Shown one piece after another: positions 21,203 through 32,817 of a stretch of 64,000 nt of DNA. A program made the translations under genes and the position numbers. Positions within the stretch are counted from its first letter, which is position 1. Each line of letters starts with the position of its first letter. Source of the DNA: Tethya wilhelma (taxonomy: Eukaryota; Porifera; Demospongiae; Tethyida; Tethyidae). The notes under the pieces are model-generated. The model worked only from the letters and a program-made list of their open reading frames with translations, searched no databases and had not been told where the DNA came from. Location of the stretch: the NCBI GenBank assembly GCA_964030475.1, contig CAXIPT010000012.1, positions 916,625 through 980,624 on the forward strand, in the 5' to 3' direction.

Positions 21203-21866
21203 CAGGCGTTTCTCCTCCAGCCCATTGAACCATTTTGTTCATGCTATATTATCACTTATTATTATACCAATCACTTCCAAAACCTGATCACTGCATCTGC
21301 ATATGTTCATCAGTACTGGTACATCAAGTTGTAAAATTATAATTGTCTCTTATGAATAGTCAATTATTAGGGATTGGCAGTGCTAGTATTATACTAACTT
21401 GAAAAATGTACTAAATGTGGAGCACAAACGGTATGCACTAGAAAATTTGTAACTTACAATTGGAGAATGAGAATGCTCTAATACTTGAAATATAGCTTCT
21501 TAGTTGACCAATGTACAAAATAAAAAAATTAAAAAAAATCCAAAAAAATGCCCAATTCCTCCCTTAATGTGTAGACAGGATGTGAGTGACTTTAGATGTT
21601 CTCCTTTTTGTATTTAAGCAACTGCTCTGTTCTTGTATTTTGTCTTGGCATTTGGATACTAAAGAAGTTGTTAAAGCCCTTACCACTCACAATATTACAA
21701 TACCTCATTATGCATTATTCCTTATTTACGTACAATTAGGCCTACCATTTACATTTATCTATAAGGTATCATTCTGGCCTCTAGAAATAGAAGTGCCGAC
21801 TCAAAGGTGAAATTACTGGATTGACATGTGACAGCACTGGAGCGATACACAATGTCCAGGGCTGCT

Positions 21867-22779
21867 GTACAATACAAATATTTATGGGACAAATACTGAG
21901 TGCTTGGTACTAACAGGCTTTTTAAGCTACTATATAGCCCATTCTCTTTCCAAAAACATGGCCTAAAATTATCACTAAAGTACCTAACTAAAATTTGCCA
22001 AACCTCCAATCATTCTTCATCTTCCTCTTCCTCTACCTCTTGGTCTTCTTCCTCTTCCTCTTCCTTCTTCGTTCTTCCTTCTTCCATTACAAGGAGTGTG
22101 GTTTGCTTAGCTCACCTCACTCCTTACATGTTTAGAAAGTATACTGATGTCTACTGCTAGATGCATGCAAGCATAGACATCTGGATAGTAATAACTGAGC
22201 AATGAAAGGTACATTGTAAGCATGAATTGTTCCTTATTGCAATTTGGCCAGCTCAGCAATTTAGCTATATAGCTATGTGATGTCACGGACAACACTTTTC
22301 TGACTTCCACCATTTATGACAAAGAAACTCATTATCTGGCTAGCTGTGTTTTGTGTACTGTGACAGAGAAGTAGACTACTAGAAGCAAAAGCTATTCCCT
22401 TGCCACTCTTCTTTTGTGAAAGATTGGCTGCTCTATCACACTTCTTTGCCGGATACAGATGCCACTGGTAAGCCTTGTCAGCGATCTAAAAAAGAGTCAG
22501 CCATACTTGTAGCGCATGTAATTCTGAGCTAGCTGTCTAGGCACAGTTTTCATACCCACAGTCCAGAGAAAAAGTAGTTAGGTTGCATCACTTCCGGTGA
22601 CCCTCCGTAACACACAGACGAACACACGGACAGACAAAAACTTTGCTTATAATATGATAATCTTGAAACAATTTTTCTTGCAGACCACTCACTTTCAGAA
22701 GCCGATTCTTGAATGGTATCTTTGTGTTCACATGCTTTCAGTATCGGTTTTTCATTGTACCTCTCATTGGGTAACTATA
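21867..22779 (+). mobile_element. Family A fragment, split by later insertions
   Basis: 21867-22084 matches the left half of family A (ACAATACAAATATT, AACATGGCCTAAAA, GCCAAACCTCCAAT, TTC-rich tract). The family sequence resumes at 22678 (CAGACCACTCACTTTCAGAAG) and runs to 22779. The ~590 bp between them is an insertion of unknown type, and the right side is cut by the element at 22780. Confidence 0.65.
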
Positions 22780-23688
22780 TGTGACCTGTCAAAGGAAAAC
22801 CTGCCGGTTAGGAAAATCTGCGAATTTTGAGTTAGCTATTCCACGTATATCTAGGCCTTCCTGGGAAGCGCATATCAAAATTTGGTAAGCATAGCTATAG
22901 TAGTTTTCCAGATATAGCTCTTGCAAGCAGCCCTGCCTCCACTCGTGGCTTCCTAGAAAAACGGTTGTAAAGTTGTTGTTAGGTAAACTATGGGCGGTCC
23001 GTATACTCTCCGTATCATAATTAGATCATGTACAGTACATGCTGAATATTACCACAGCCAGCCACGTGGGGACTAAAATTATTTAGTGAGAAGCGAGTAG
23101 CTAGGAAAGAAGACCCAGAAGACAGCTAATGGACTCAAGGAGGTAAGCGCTTGCTAGTAGAGAGATAGATTCTAGGTACAGTAAGTTCTAAGAACTAAGA
23201 TAAGCCTCAAAATTACCTGTATGCGATCGCCGTACAGGGAGAGGCATTACCTACGAGTAGAAATGTACTGTATGAAAGCGCTTGGCTTGGACAAGCGTGT
23301 ACAAAGCTTTAGCTTACTTTTCTGTCTATGTGCTGTAGCAAAATTTTGAGATTAGTCAGCTTATAAGTAACAGAGAACATCAAATAATAAATTATTTTTA
23401 GTGGCAGCTGCCATGCTCATAAATATTCGCTACGGTTTGTTGCGCAGCATAGCAACTGTTCTCCGTGTTAGCAACTAAGTATAAATGAACGACGCTCAGA
23501 CTACTGGCTATATCTCTGCAACAGAAGCAGCTCCACCCCTCAAATTTTGCATGGAGCATGCTGAGATGTAGCGCAGCGCATCTGTGCAAGAAAAAAAATT
23601 TCGCGCAAAAACGCGTATTAAACTAAAACCGCATTTACTCCAAAAACAATAATTTCCTAACCAGCAGGTTTTCCCTTGACAGGTCACA
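22780..23688. mobile_element. TATA-flanked inverted-repeat element
   Basis: Left end TGTGACCTGTCAAAGGAAAA followed by CCTGCCGGTTAGGAAA; the right end is its inverse with two or three changes. TATA lies on both sides (22776-22779, 23689-23692), consistent with TA or TATA duplication. There is no transposase frame in 909 bp. It is inserted in a family A fragment and ends 30 bp from the stop of the minus-strand P-loop gene. Confidence 0.8.
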
Positions 23689-23717
23689 TATACAGTGGAT
23701 TGAAGATGCATTCAAAA

Positions 23718-23954
23718 TTACTTTATTAAAAATTTAACACGTGACAGTGTAAGTAACTTTGTACTCTTTGGAAATTTCACAACAGGGTGAGGGGTGTCAT
23801 TCCCATCATCATCATCATCATCAATACCTACATAGATGGAAGTATGCCAGTTCCCTAAAATATATATTCTAGTATAACAGTGTTCACACCCACACATACA
23901 CACCCACACACCCACCCACCCACACACCCACACACACCCACACACCCACACACA

Positions 23955-23988
<34 letters not shown>

Positions 23989-26900
23989 TACTCTTTGAAC
24001 GTTTCCCAAGAAGGAGAGGGTTGTCATTCCCATTGGCACCAAGAGTAGGAGGAAGATCATTCCCATTATCACTAACAGAGGGATGAGAAGGATTGTTTCT
24101 ATCCTCACCAAGAGCATTTAGGGTGTCACCTGGTCCACAATCCTGCACATCATCACTGGATTCAGTAGTTCCTTATAGAGGTGCATGGATTGAGATCTCA
24201 GATACATTAAGGACTGGGACCACGAATTATTGCTGAGTCATCAAAAACGGCGCGTGCCCCGTAAGTATCTATAGTACACGCCCTTTTTTGTCATATGATC
24301 ATTGCGTGACTGTTCATCTATTGACTCATTTAGAAAAGAAAGTGAGCTGCCTGTGAAAGTTTGTGAGAGGTATTTTTAGTTCTGCTGCTAATTTAGCTTT
24401 TTTTTGCTTGTTATTTCTAAGCTATCGCTCATATTGGTATGTACAGCGTTTGTAGTGATCACGTGGTCTTGAGATGACATGGCAAGTAGCCTCACTAAAG
24501 TCAAGAATCTTTGAACGGAATTCTTACGACGCTTGTGAAGGTCAGTAAATGAGGAAAGTATGATCTAAACTAGGCTGTAAACAAGAATATTTCTTTACTT
24601 TTCAGAAAATAAACATAGTTACGCTCGTACAGCGCAAAATATGTTAATTAGCTTCATAAAAAAACAACTTTTTGTCTCATAATTGGCATTCTGTGTATTT
24701 TTAGCTAAAACGCTGTAGAGGCTATTGTCCACATTAACTGCAGAGTCTGCTGAGCACAGTGAAACCGCTCTAGCTTAGGCGCTTATATTCCGTGTTGTGT
24801 AAATTTGCCTATCGACCTCCATCGCTTTATAGTGCCACACCCACTCATCCTTGTGGTGGGCGTGGCTAATTAAATCAATTTTCTAATTATTAAACATTCC
24901 CTTTTCATAAAATGTTAAAAAGAAGTCTAAATAATGTATATATTTTCTGGTATAGCACCATGAATAACCACCTTGATGTCAAAATTTTAGCTGGTCCCAG
25001 TCCTTAATGCACCTGAGATGTTACACAATTAATTGCTTTCCCAATTTCTATAATTGTAATCGTACACACATAAACTCACTTAGCAAAAATGAAACATCAA
25101 GCCCCTCAGGAATTGCAGATTGATAGAAAGCAGTAACACGTCGCCTTTTGACATGCTCACTTCCTTTTCGGAAACATAAATCATGATCAGGAGCAGAAGG
25201 GAGCAAGAACTCCCGAATGTGTCCTGCAGATGAAGGAACACCCAGACCAGGCTTGGAAGAAAGAGCATCATTGACTTCTTTGATTGAATACGATAGATGC
25301 TCTTCAACATCTCTTAGATATACGGCCAGCACAGGCTTCCCTTTGATTGTAGTATCAGCCCTCATAAAACCTTTGCACTAATTTTAGCATACAAGAGAAG
25401 ATGTGCACACACATCTGTCAATCACTACATTTGGTAAAAGTATGAATGTTTGGATGTGCTATACCTCTTTTAGTGATTTAGAGTCTTTAAGTGATAAGAT
25501 TTTAGCCAGGGTTGATTCCACAATGATGTCAGACAATTCCTGTTCCAAATCATTACTCCCTGACAGTGCTTTGTTGTGGTGAACATGGAGAAAAGAATAT
25601 ACCCCACACACTTTCTCCTCAACAAACTGGTAGAGCTCTTTGTCATCTCGACCAGAAGCTTCCAGAAGCTACACATTACACAGAATTTACCACAACAGAG
25701 TGAAAAAAGCAGTGTGTGCACATTTTGCTAGGAAGAAGGTAGGACTTAAGGTTTTACCACTCACAGATTAGCATTGAGTTGGATATCAAGCCCAGATTGA
25801 ACAGACTGATATTATGATGTGGTCACTACACTACACCATTCAAACATGTTATCTACCTTCTTGGTGAAGTAGACAGCCACAGACCACCCTTGTAGTAAAC
25901 GTGGAGCATCTGGAAAGCAAGGTGCAATGGTTGCTTTGATACTTGCCAGGATACCCCCATCTCCAGCAGTCACATCCTTATTCAGCTCAGACATCTGTTT
26001 GATGACCCATCCAATGCAAGGTGAAAATTCAAAGCACTCAATGGCACAAGTTAGATCTTTGTATGCCATTTGTTCCTCGGGAGTCTGGGGCCCAACGGCG
26101 GGTAGAGCAAAAGGTATCACATTAGCCCGTGACATACACCTGCAGAATTAAACAACAATAATCAGATATTTTGCAATGAGAAGTACAATTATACCAGCAT
26201 ACGCATGTACCTTCGATCATCCTTAAACTCAAAGTTGCTTGCAACAATGGGAGCTGATCGTGGTCTCTTGGATCCTTTCACAGCATTAGCTGATTTTGCC
26301 CCATTGTACAAATCAACGATCAACTCACGTAGATCCAAGTGATTTGTCTTGCTAGATCCACTTGTTGCTTTCAGCTGTGGATCATCGATACCATACGGCA
26401 AAGAACTTTCAGATGATCTTTCAATGAAAAATGCGTTGGTCCCTTTCACATAGTACGATGCCTCATTGCAACCAAAGAGGGAAAGAGTAGAGAGAATTGA
26501 CTTTGATTTGCCAGTTTCAGGTTCACCTTTGAGCACAGTGACTGGACAACCACCAAAGAGCTCAATCATTGATGTGTAGTGAAATGTTTGGATCCCTGCA
26601 CCAATTGCTAGCATTGCTGGAAAGAAATTGTGTTTCATACATGTTTCCAACAGGTCAACGAGCCGTGATAAGAGTTGATTAGCATCTGCTGGGAGTGGAG
26701 TTGTAACCCTTGGACAAAGATCCACTGAGAGCACTTTTGTTTTGAACTTGTTAGTCTCACAAGTTACATCTGGAGGTATCCGGACATGGTCCACGTCATA
26801 CAGCCTACCAGTAGAGTCGATCTATAAACAAGAGAAATTACCCTAATAGTGCATGACATGACATTGTATGCAGTCATTACGATTGTCAGTAATATTATGT

Positions 26901-27630
26901 GATAACTGTGTCATAACACCTGTAATTCAGGTCCAAGAACCAAATCATTACTCCCTGGTTGTCTTCCTATAATGGTTGCAGCTCTTTTGACAGGGATGGT
27001 TGCACCTTTCTTTGTTTGGTAGATGAACTCAGGTAGTTCCTTATCCCGGAACCAGGCACTCATCCCACAAAACCGAACGATGTATTGATGTCATTCATAA
27101 ATTTAGCTGTGTTTGAGATTCCCTCAGATGTAAAGTAGCACACTCTGCATGTAATTATTAATTATTTATGCAATTATCGTGTAATGAACACATAACCATA
27201 GATACCGAAACAGTTAGATCTGTGCGGCACTGCACCACCACACATTTGGCAGTCACTGACCTTGACTTCATGTCCACTTGCCTAGTTACTAGTACTTGAT
27301 AACCAGTAAGAGCCCCTGCTTCTACCATTGCCAATATTTTGATAGCAAAATCTGTTCTTGTGTGCTTCTTCTTCCCCTTTTCCACGATTATTTCAGCATT
27401 ATCCCAGTCCACTGTAAAGTTTGTTTCATTTGAAACAGAAGCCTGTAGGGTTATTTTGACTCACGCTGACTTATACAGACAGTACCTGTAGCTCTACATA
27501 CATGGCATTTGTGTATATAACTTACCGAGGATGTCGTGCACTGGGAGCCAGAGGCATCACTACTCGAGGAATTGCCGGGATTAGAAGGGAGTAGCAGAAC
27601 GTCATCGTTGTCTACAAATGAGTTGTCCAT
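23718..27630 (-). CDS. P-loop NTPase gene, nine exons, function unknown
   Basis: Exons read on the minus strand with GT/AG borders: 27536-27630 (ATG, MDNSFVDNDDVLLLPSNPG), 27206-27442, 26920-27144, 26211-26821, 25857-26139, 25465-25668, 25080-25377, 23992-24142 and 23718-23827 (stop; AATAAA overlaps the stop region). The large exon has Walker A GEPETGKS (26504-26527) and a Walker-B-like LPYGIDDP (about 26378-26400), then ELIVDLYNGAKSANAVKG. This resembles a multi-copy P-loop family in cnidarians and sponges, known to me only as uncharacterised; a DUF927-like relation is possible. One frame change is needed in exon 3 near 27085 before MSAWFRDKELPEF. The C-terminus is acidic. A TTAA element and a (CA)n tract occupy the last two introns. 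Confidence 0.65.
23880..23990. repeat. Compound (CA)n/(CCA)n microsatellite
   Basis: About 110 bp of CA with periodic CCCA, lying in the last intron of the minus-strand P-loop gene directly next to a splice donor. A short (ATC)n tract at 23802-23823 encodes the acidic Asp run of the last exon. Confidence 0.9.
24211..25003. mobile_element. TTAA-flanked MITE in an intron
   Basis: Inverted ends GGACTGGGACCA and TGGTCCCAGTCC directly inside TTAA (24207-24210, 25004-25007); the similarity extends to CATTAA/TTAATG. There is no transposase frame. It lies between exons 7 and 8 of the P-loop gene. A piggyBac or Kolobok-type non-autonomous element is the likely class. Confidence 0.75.
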
Positions 27631-27976
27631 TTTTCTATCATGTATAGTCTAACACGGCAGAACAGAACGCTGCTGATCCGAAAGCTGCTGCAAATCAGTT
27701 GTTGTAGGCACCGTGAACGCGTTGCAGAACTGTCAGAAGAGAGTCAAGAGACGACCAGACAAGCTATAGCGCTAGCATAATTTTAGCTCACGGGCTGTGA
27801 CGTAATGTGCGTAGTCAATAAGTGCATATAGCGCATGCGCAACAATGCCAGATTGTCATACATATGTACAGATAATTATAGAATACGGAATAAATGCTGG
27901 TATATTAATAATTATTGTTTGTGTACACAATCCTAATCCTATATATCTACTAAGTATATCCACAGTCATCAATCTT

Positions 27977-28391
27977 CGCGACTCCTTTGGAGGCCTAGTA
28001 CTTGCCCCCTGCACCTTGCCAGTTGGAGCTCTCCTAGTCCTTGACCCGTCATCTGGGAATTCCTTGCAATTGCATAGTCATCTACTAGTTTCGCTGCATG
28101 CTTCAGTGTTTCTGGTTTTCTCTCCCTGACCCACACAGCCAGCTGTTCCGGCACCCTCGGGTAAATGGCAGGAGTAACTATGACTCTCTTAGGTAGCCCA
28201 TAGATAATTATCTATGGGTAGCCAAATGCCTTGTCATCTAATTAGTGACACGCATGAATGGATTAACGAGATTCCCTACTCCTCACATGGAGAGGACAAG
28301 GACCAACCTAAGAGTAAGAGGGGAGAAGCAGTGCTATCATTGCAGAGAGTGGGGGCACTTGATGTTCAACTGTCCCAATAGGAAGGAAGCC
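27977..28391. repeat. Duplicated, internally inverted gypsy gag segment (copy 2)
   Basis: Near-identical to 9571-9985 and carrying the same inverted gag piece. Here it runs on into the rest of the element, while the N-terminal gag domain is missing. It is preceded by unrelated AT-rich DNA, so the 5' LTR and gag start were lost. Confidence 0.85.
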
Positions 28392-28790
28392 AACCAGAGA
28401 GGGGTGAGCGGAACAAACCTGTATGCAGGTATCTGTACAGAAGTTGCCTGGAACCTGGAAAGTGACAAGTTCCTGAGGAGAGGAAAGCTTCAAGGCAAGC
28501 CTGTGCAAATGTTGGTGATACCAGTTGCACATTAACCATGGTCAGAGCAAGCCTGATAGAGCTAGGAGCTGCAGATGCACACCTGGGTACAGTGTGTACA
28601 CGGTAACAGTGTGGACTACCCTACAGCTGAAGTGGAGCTGGAAGTAGGTGACTGGAAGAAGAAGGTGCAAGTTACAGTAGCACCAGAACTACCTATAGTA
28701 GTATTGCTGGGAGGACTGAGCTATGGCTCTTTGTCGAAACCAGAGCCCAGAAGAGAAGACAGGAGATGGAGAAATCCAGTCTAGGAGACA
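28245..28790 (+). pseudogene. Gypsy CCHC nucleocapsid and degenerate protease
   Basis: The first frame (28245-28535) has a zinc knuckle CYHCREWGHLMFNC (C-x2-C-x4-H-x4-C). Its frame ends at an apparent frameshift exactly at the aspartic protease site: GDTSCTLTMVRASLIELGA is in another frame, with Ser in place of the usual Gly. The protease C-terminal part, PTAEVELEVGDWKKKVQVTV then PELPIVVLLGG, follows in a third frame (28575-28784). The unit is broken and inactive. Confidence 0.7.
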
Positions 28791-29109
28791 TTGGCGAGGG
28801 GGTGATAGGATCTAACTTCTCCGATGAAATTTTTCTTGTAGGTCAGGAGCGGACTCAGCTATCAAGAGCCGAGAAACGCAAGGGCCGACAGAAGTATGCC
28901 AGGAGGTCAGACAGGATAAGGAAGGGGAAGAACAGCTGAGCCAGCAGCATACCAGCCCCACCTTAAAGGACAACAATAGTCCAAGGAAGGAGGAAGATGC
29001 AGAAGGAGTTGGCTCGGCAGTACAGACAAGCCAGGCTGAAATACGCCAGGGGCAGGAAGCCGACCACACCCTGAAGGAAGTCTGTGAAGCAGCTAGCCAG
29101 AGAGCTGAC

Positions 29110-30258
29110 TCCAGAGGGAATGCATACTTCTATAGGGATGCAGACCTGCTCTACAGACAAGAGGTATACAGGGTCTTGCAAATCAGGAGGATCTGGATGA
29201 CACCTTACCACCCACAGACCGATGGACTTGTGGAACGCTTCAACAGTACCCTGAAGGGTATGCTCAAGAAGTTCACGGATCGGAACATGAAGGACTGGGA
29301 TGAATATCTGCCTCACCTGTTGTTTGCATATAGGGAAGTTCCACAGGAGTCTACTGGTTTTTTTCCATTTGAGATGCTTTATGGACACATTCTGAAGGAT
29401 GGATGGACAGGCGAACAGCAAGAAGAGGTCCCAACCATTACACATGTGTTGGAGATGCGAGAGAGGCTCAGGGAGATGGCTGAGCTTGCACAGGAGAGTA
29501 TGGCTCAGGCTCAAAGGAGACAGAAGAAATACTATGACCGAGGAGCCAAGGTACGCAGTCTTGAGCCAGGAGAGGAAGTACTGGTTCTTCTACCAACCCC
29601 AGAAAATAAGCTGAAGGTGGAATGGAGGGGTCCGTACAAGGTCACTCGGAAGATAACGGATGTTGATTACAAAGTACATATGCCAGATGGAAAACATACC
29701 CAGAAGGTATACCATGTAAACATGATGAAGAAGTGGAATCCAGACCCTGCAAAGAGAGTACTGGCCCTATTGGCAGAGCTTGATCCAGATTCTGCTGAAA
29801 TAGCTATGGAGGTGGATTCTGGAGGACTGCAGCTATTTGAATGGTCATCACAAGATGGAGGAAAAAACCTGGAATTAGTCGATGTTGTACACCTACCTGA
29901 CAGCCAGGAAGTCAAGGGGCTTTTGGATAGCAACAAGGATTTGTTTGGGCCGAATCCAGGAAGAACTACAGTAATTGAACAATCAATCAATGTAGGTGTT
30001 GCAACACCAATTCGGCAGAAGCCATATTGTCTCCCTTGTGCACGACGAGGAGTGGTGGAAGAGGAGGTCCAGAAGATGTTAGATGCAGGATTAATACGAA
30101 GATCCAAGAGCCCATGGGCTTCCCCAATCGTTCTGGTGGAGAAGAAGGATGGTGGAGTACGCTTCTGTGTCGACTACTGTAGACTGAACTCCACTACCAA
30201 ATTCGATGCCCCAGAATTGAGGAGGTATTTGGGACTATTGGATCTGCCAAGATCATAA
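29110..30258 (+). pseudogene. pol: Gypsy integrase C-terminal half fused to RT N-terminus
   Basis: One open frame of 360 residues (29176-30258) starts in the end of the integrase core (MTPYHPQTDGLVERFNSTL, with the catalytic Glu in VERFN). It continues through the integrase C-terminal domain (VEWRGPYKVTRKITDVDYKV, KVYHVNMMKKW) and, without a stop, into the reverse transcriptase N-terminus (GRTTVIEQSINVGVATPIRQ, SPWASPIVLVEKKDGGVRF). The order integrase then RT is the reverse of standard Ty3/gypsy and recalls the Gmr1-type order. The first two integrase acidic residues are missing: upstream, 28790-29175 does not encode a recognisable core. The frame breaks at 30258. Confidence 0.8.
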
Positions 30259-31230
30259 CTACTCTTGACCTCGCGAAAGGATACTGGCAAATTTCTTTGA
30301 CACCAGAGGCCAGGGAGAAGACGGCTTTGAGGTGATGCCATTTGGCCTACATAGTGCACCAGCAACGTTCCAACGAATGATGGATCATATCCTTCATGAT
30401 TGCAAGGGATTCGCTGCTGCCTATTTGGATGATGTGGTTATATACAGTGACAGTTGGGAGGAGCATTTAACCCATCTCCAGGAAGTCTTCACACACCTCA
30501 GACAGGCTGGTTTGACACTGAGAAGTGCAAGTTCGCTCAGGAGAGTACCCCATATTTGGGACATATAATTGGAGGTGGAGAAATACGGCCTGACCCCAAG
30601 AAGATGCTAGCAGTAGGAAATACATAGTTCCAGAAACAAAGAAAGACGTCATAGCATTTCTTGGTGTTGTAGGTTACTACAGGCGTTTTGTACTAAATTT
30701 CTCAGAGGTGGCTGCACCACTGACTGATCTTACGAGGAAGAGGATGCCGAACAAAGTGATCTGGAATGATCAGTGTGCGAGTGCCTTTGAGTGTCTGAAA
30801 CAACAGCTGCTGCAGGGTTAAGTGTTGAGGGTGGCAGACCCACACAAGCCCTTCATCCTTCAAACAGATGCTTCTGAAAGAGGATTAGGAGCAGTTCTTA
30901 GCCAGAGGGATGCAGATGGAGAGGAGCACCCAGTTGCCTGCCATGCCAGCAGAAAGCTGTTGCCGAGAGAACGGAACTATGCTACTATTTAAAAGGAGTC
31001 CCTAGTGATAGTGTGGGTTCTACGGTTCTTTAATACCTACCTGTATGGAAGGCAGGTTAGTGTCGAGACCGACCACCAACCACTCTCTCGGCTGCATAGG
31101 ATGAAGAATACGAATGCACATTTGGTGAGATGGGTGCTGGCACTACAACCTTATCATTTGACTCTTAACCATTGGAAAGGAACAGCTAACGGTAATGCTG
31201 ACGCCTTGTCCAGAAGTTTTCCAGGAACTG
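30259..31230 (+). pseudogene. pol: Gypsy reverse transcriptase and RNase H, broken
   Basis: TTLDLAKGYWQISLTPEAR continues the RT in a shifted frame, then a short deletion leads to VMPFGLHSAPATFQRMMDH and the catalytic AYLDDVVIYS (YLDD). GVVGYYRRFV follows in another frame, then an RNase H with QTDASERGLGAVL, a TAA near 30990, TDHQPLSRLH and NGNADALSR. At least four frameshifts or stops, so no functional polymerase can be made. These enzymes copy element RNA to DNA in the intact family. Confidence 0.85.
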
Positions 31231-31290
31231 TTACCGAAAGAACGATGTCGGGGAGCCAACATATACTCCTCCATCATAAGGAAGGAGGGA

Positions 31291-31656
31291 TGTGATGTAT
31301 TTAGAACTTTCTAGACATTCTATTTTTAGACTGAAGGTGTTAGCACATTAATTTGTGTGTGATTTCTACTATGTACTTTTTTCTTTAATTTTGTCAACTA
31401 GCTTTTCAGTTTATTTCCTGTATTTTCTGCTAGGTGTTAGTTATTAGCGATATCATTTTTCTTTCTAGAACTTTTGTCCTTATTAGGATAGTTTAAGACA
31501 TTTTATTGGAAGTTGTGCAATATCGAGGTCTAGATAGATAAACAGGGCTTGAGAATTTGTATGTGTGTGGTAAGAAAATTTAATGTGCTAAAAATTGATA
31601 AAGAAACTTCAGTCAAGACATCGTCAGCCGTTTGATTAACACTCGGCATTGTTACA
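31291..31656 (+). repeat. 3' LTR of the gypsy element with polypurine tract
   Basis: A purine run AAGGAAGGAGGGA (31278-31290) directly precedes TGTGATGTATTTAGAACTTT, and the proposed LTR ends GGCATTGTTACA. The TGT...ACA ends and position right after pol fit a 3' LTR. No matching 5' LTR was seen in the window, so the right boundary is provisional. Confidence 0.6.
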
Positions 31657-32817
31657 CCATCATATCAAAACTAAACCCCACTTCACAAGAAATTTCTGGT
31701 TTGTCTCAAATGGTAATAATAATAATATTATTATACTATAGTTCAAGTACACAATATCATTTAAAACCATTCGACACTACAATACAGATCAAGGAATGGT
31801 TACAGCTTTATTTATCTTTCGGTACAAAGTGTGAAGGACACCACATACAACACATTACCCCTTATATACATATTCTGTTCCGACATATGCCAACTCAAAT
31901 GTCTACGTATGGCAACATAAAGCAATTCTTAGGACAAGGCAAGTGAACTCAGTTAAATAATATTATTGTAAAAGTCCATTAAATAATTATTGCAACAATT
32001 TATAACTACCACATACACTTACGTAAGGTGTGGAGAAAAACAATAATGATGCTATTTCTCAAGCAATAAGCATGATGTTGCAGCAGATATAATTAATTTT
32101 TTGCACAAGGAAGCCTGCTAGACACACTCAGCTATGATACCAATGAACATTCAAATTGCATTAAGAAAAAGCACAAGTATACAAAACCTAAACTACACTA
32201 CTGGAATCAAGAAATATTTACATCTTGTGACAAAAGACCACGATTAGAAACTGATGACTCTAATTGAGAAACATTTTAAAGTATTAATAATTATTGCTTT
32301 TGATGACCATTAACAAGGTTTTTTGCCCATTGTCACTAACATACTTTCTTTAAATATTTTCCTAGCACAAATGATTTCTTCTGAATTGAACTTGATAAGT
32401 CTAATGGTAAATCAATTTCATAACCACGTTGTTTATCACAATACTTGTGCCAGTCTTTAGGGAAATACAAAATCAACTAATGAATTACCATCAATAATTA
32501 TTGTACCGTTACTTTGAAATAAACACAAACAATCTACTCAAGATTACTTTTAATGCAAACAGCAAAGTCACAATATTGAGAACTTCTCATTTAAGAGGGT
32601 GGAGGTCAGCAAATGTTTTACAAAAAAAATCCATACTCATATAACAGAATCCAGATAAAATCCGGAAGAACAGAATATGAGACCCAGAAATTACGATTAG
32701 ACTACTTAAAAACTATCAATTAGCAGGAATTGTGCAAGATTATGCAAATCCGGTAGATAGATCATGTCAAGAAATTTATTCAAGATCACAATTACAGAGA
32801 AAACTGACATAAAAAAA
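31657..32817. other. AT-rich stretch with no supported gene
   Basis: Short frames only. There is a small (ATA)n run near 31711. Nothing recognisable. Confidence 0.5.

Larger units (their letters stand above)
17821..21563. mobile_element. TTAA-flanked DNA transposon carrying a transposase and a Ras gene
   Basis: Both ends have a perfect 10-bp inverted repeat, GGGAGGAATT and AATTCCTCCC, directly inside TTAA (17817-17820 and 21564-21567). The 3743-bp interior holds an intact 643-aa transposase on the minus strand and an intact Ras-family gene on the plus strand. The right subterminal ~100 bp is repeated at 8067-8167. TTAA duplication is used by the piggyBac and Kolobok superfamilies; the transposase is of the Mutator-like type related to Kolobok, so Kolobok is the better guess. 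The short TIRs leave some chance that the Ras gene only neighbours the element. Confidence 0.7.

Noticed and set aside
23880..24148. Cys/Val-rich and His/Pro-rich frames across CA tracts
   Set aside because: Artefacts of dinucleotide repeats; also at 2050-2364, 34011-34281 and 56858-57165.
28963..29514. 183-codon minus-strand frame
   Set aside because: Antisense to the gypsy integrase frame; composition typical of a shadow.
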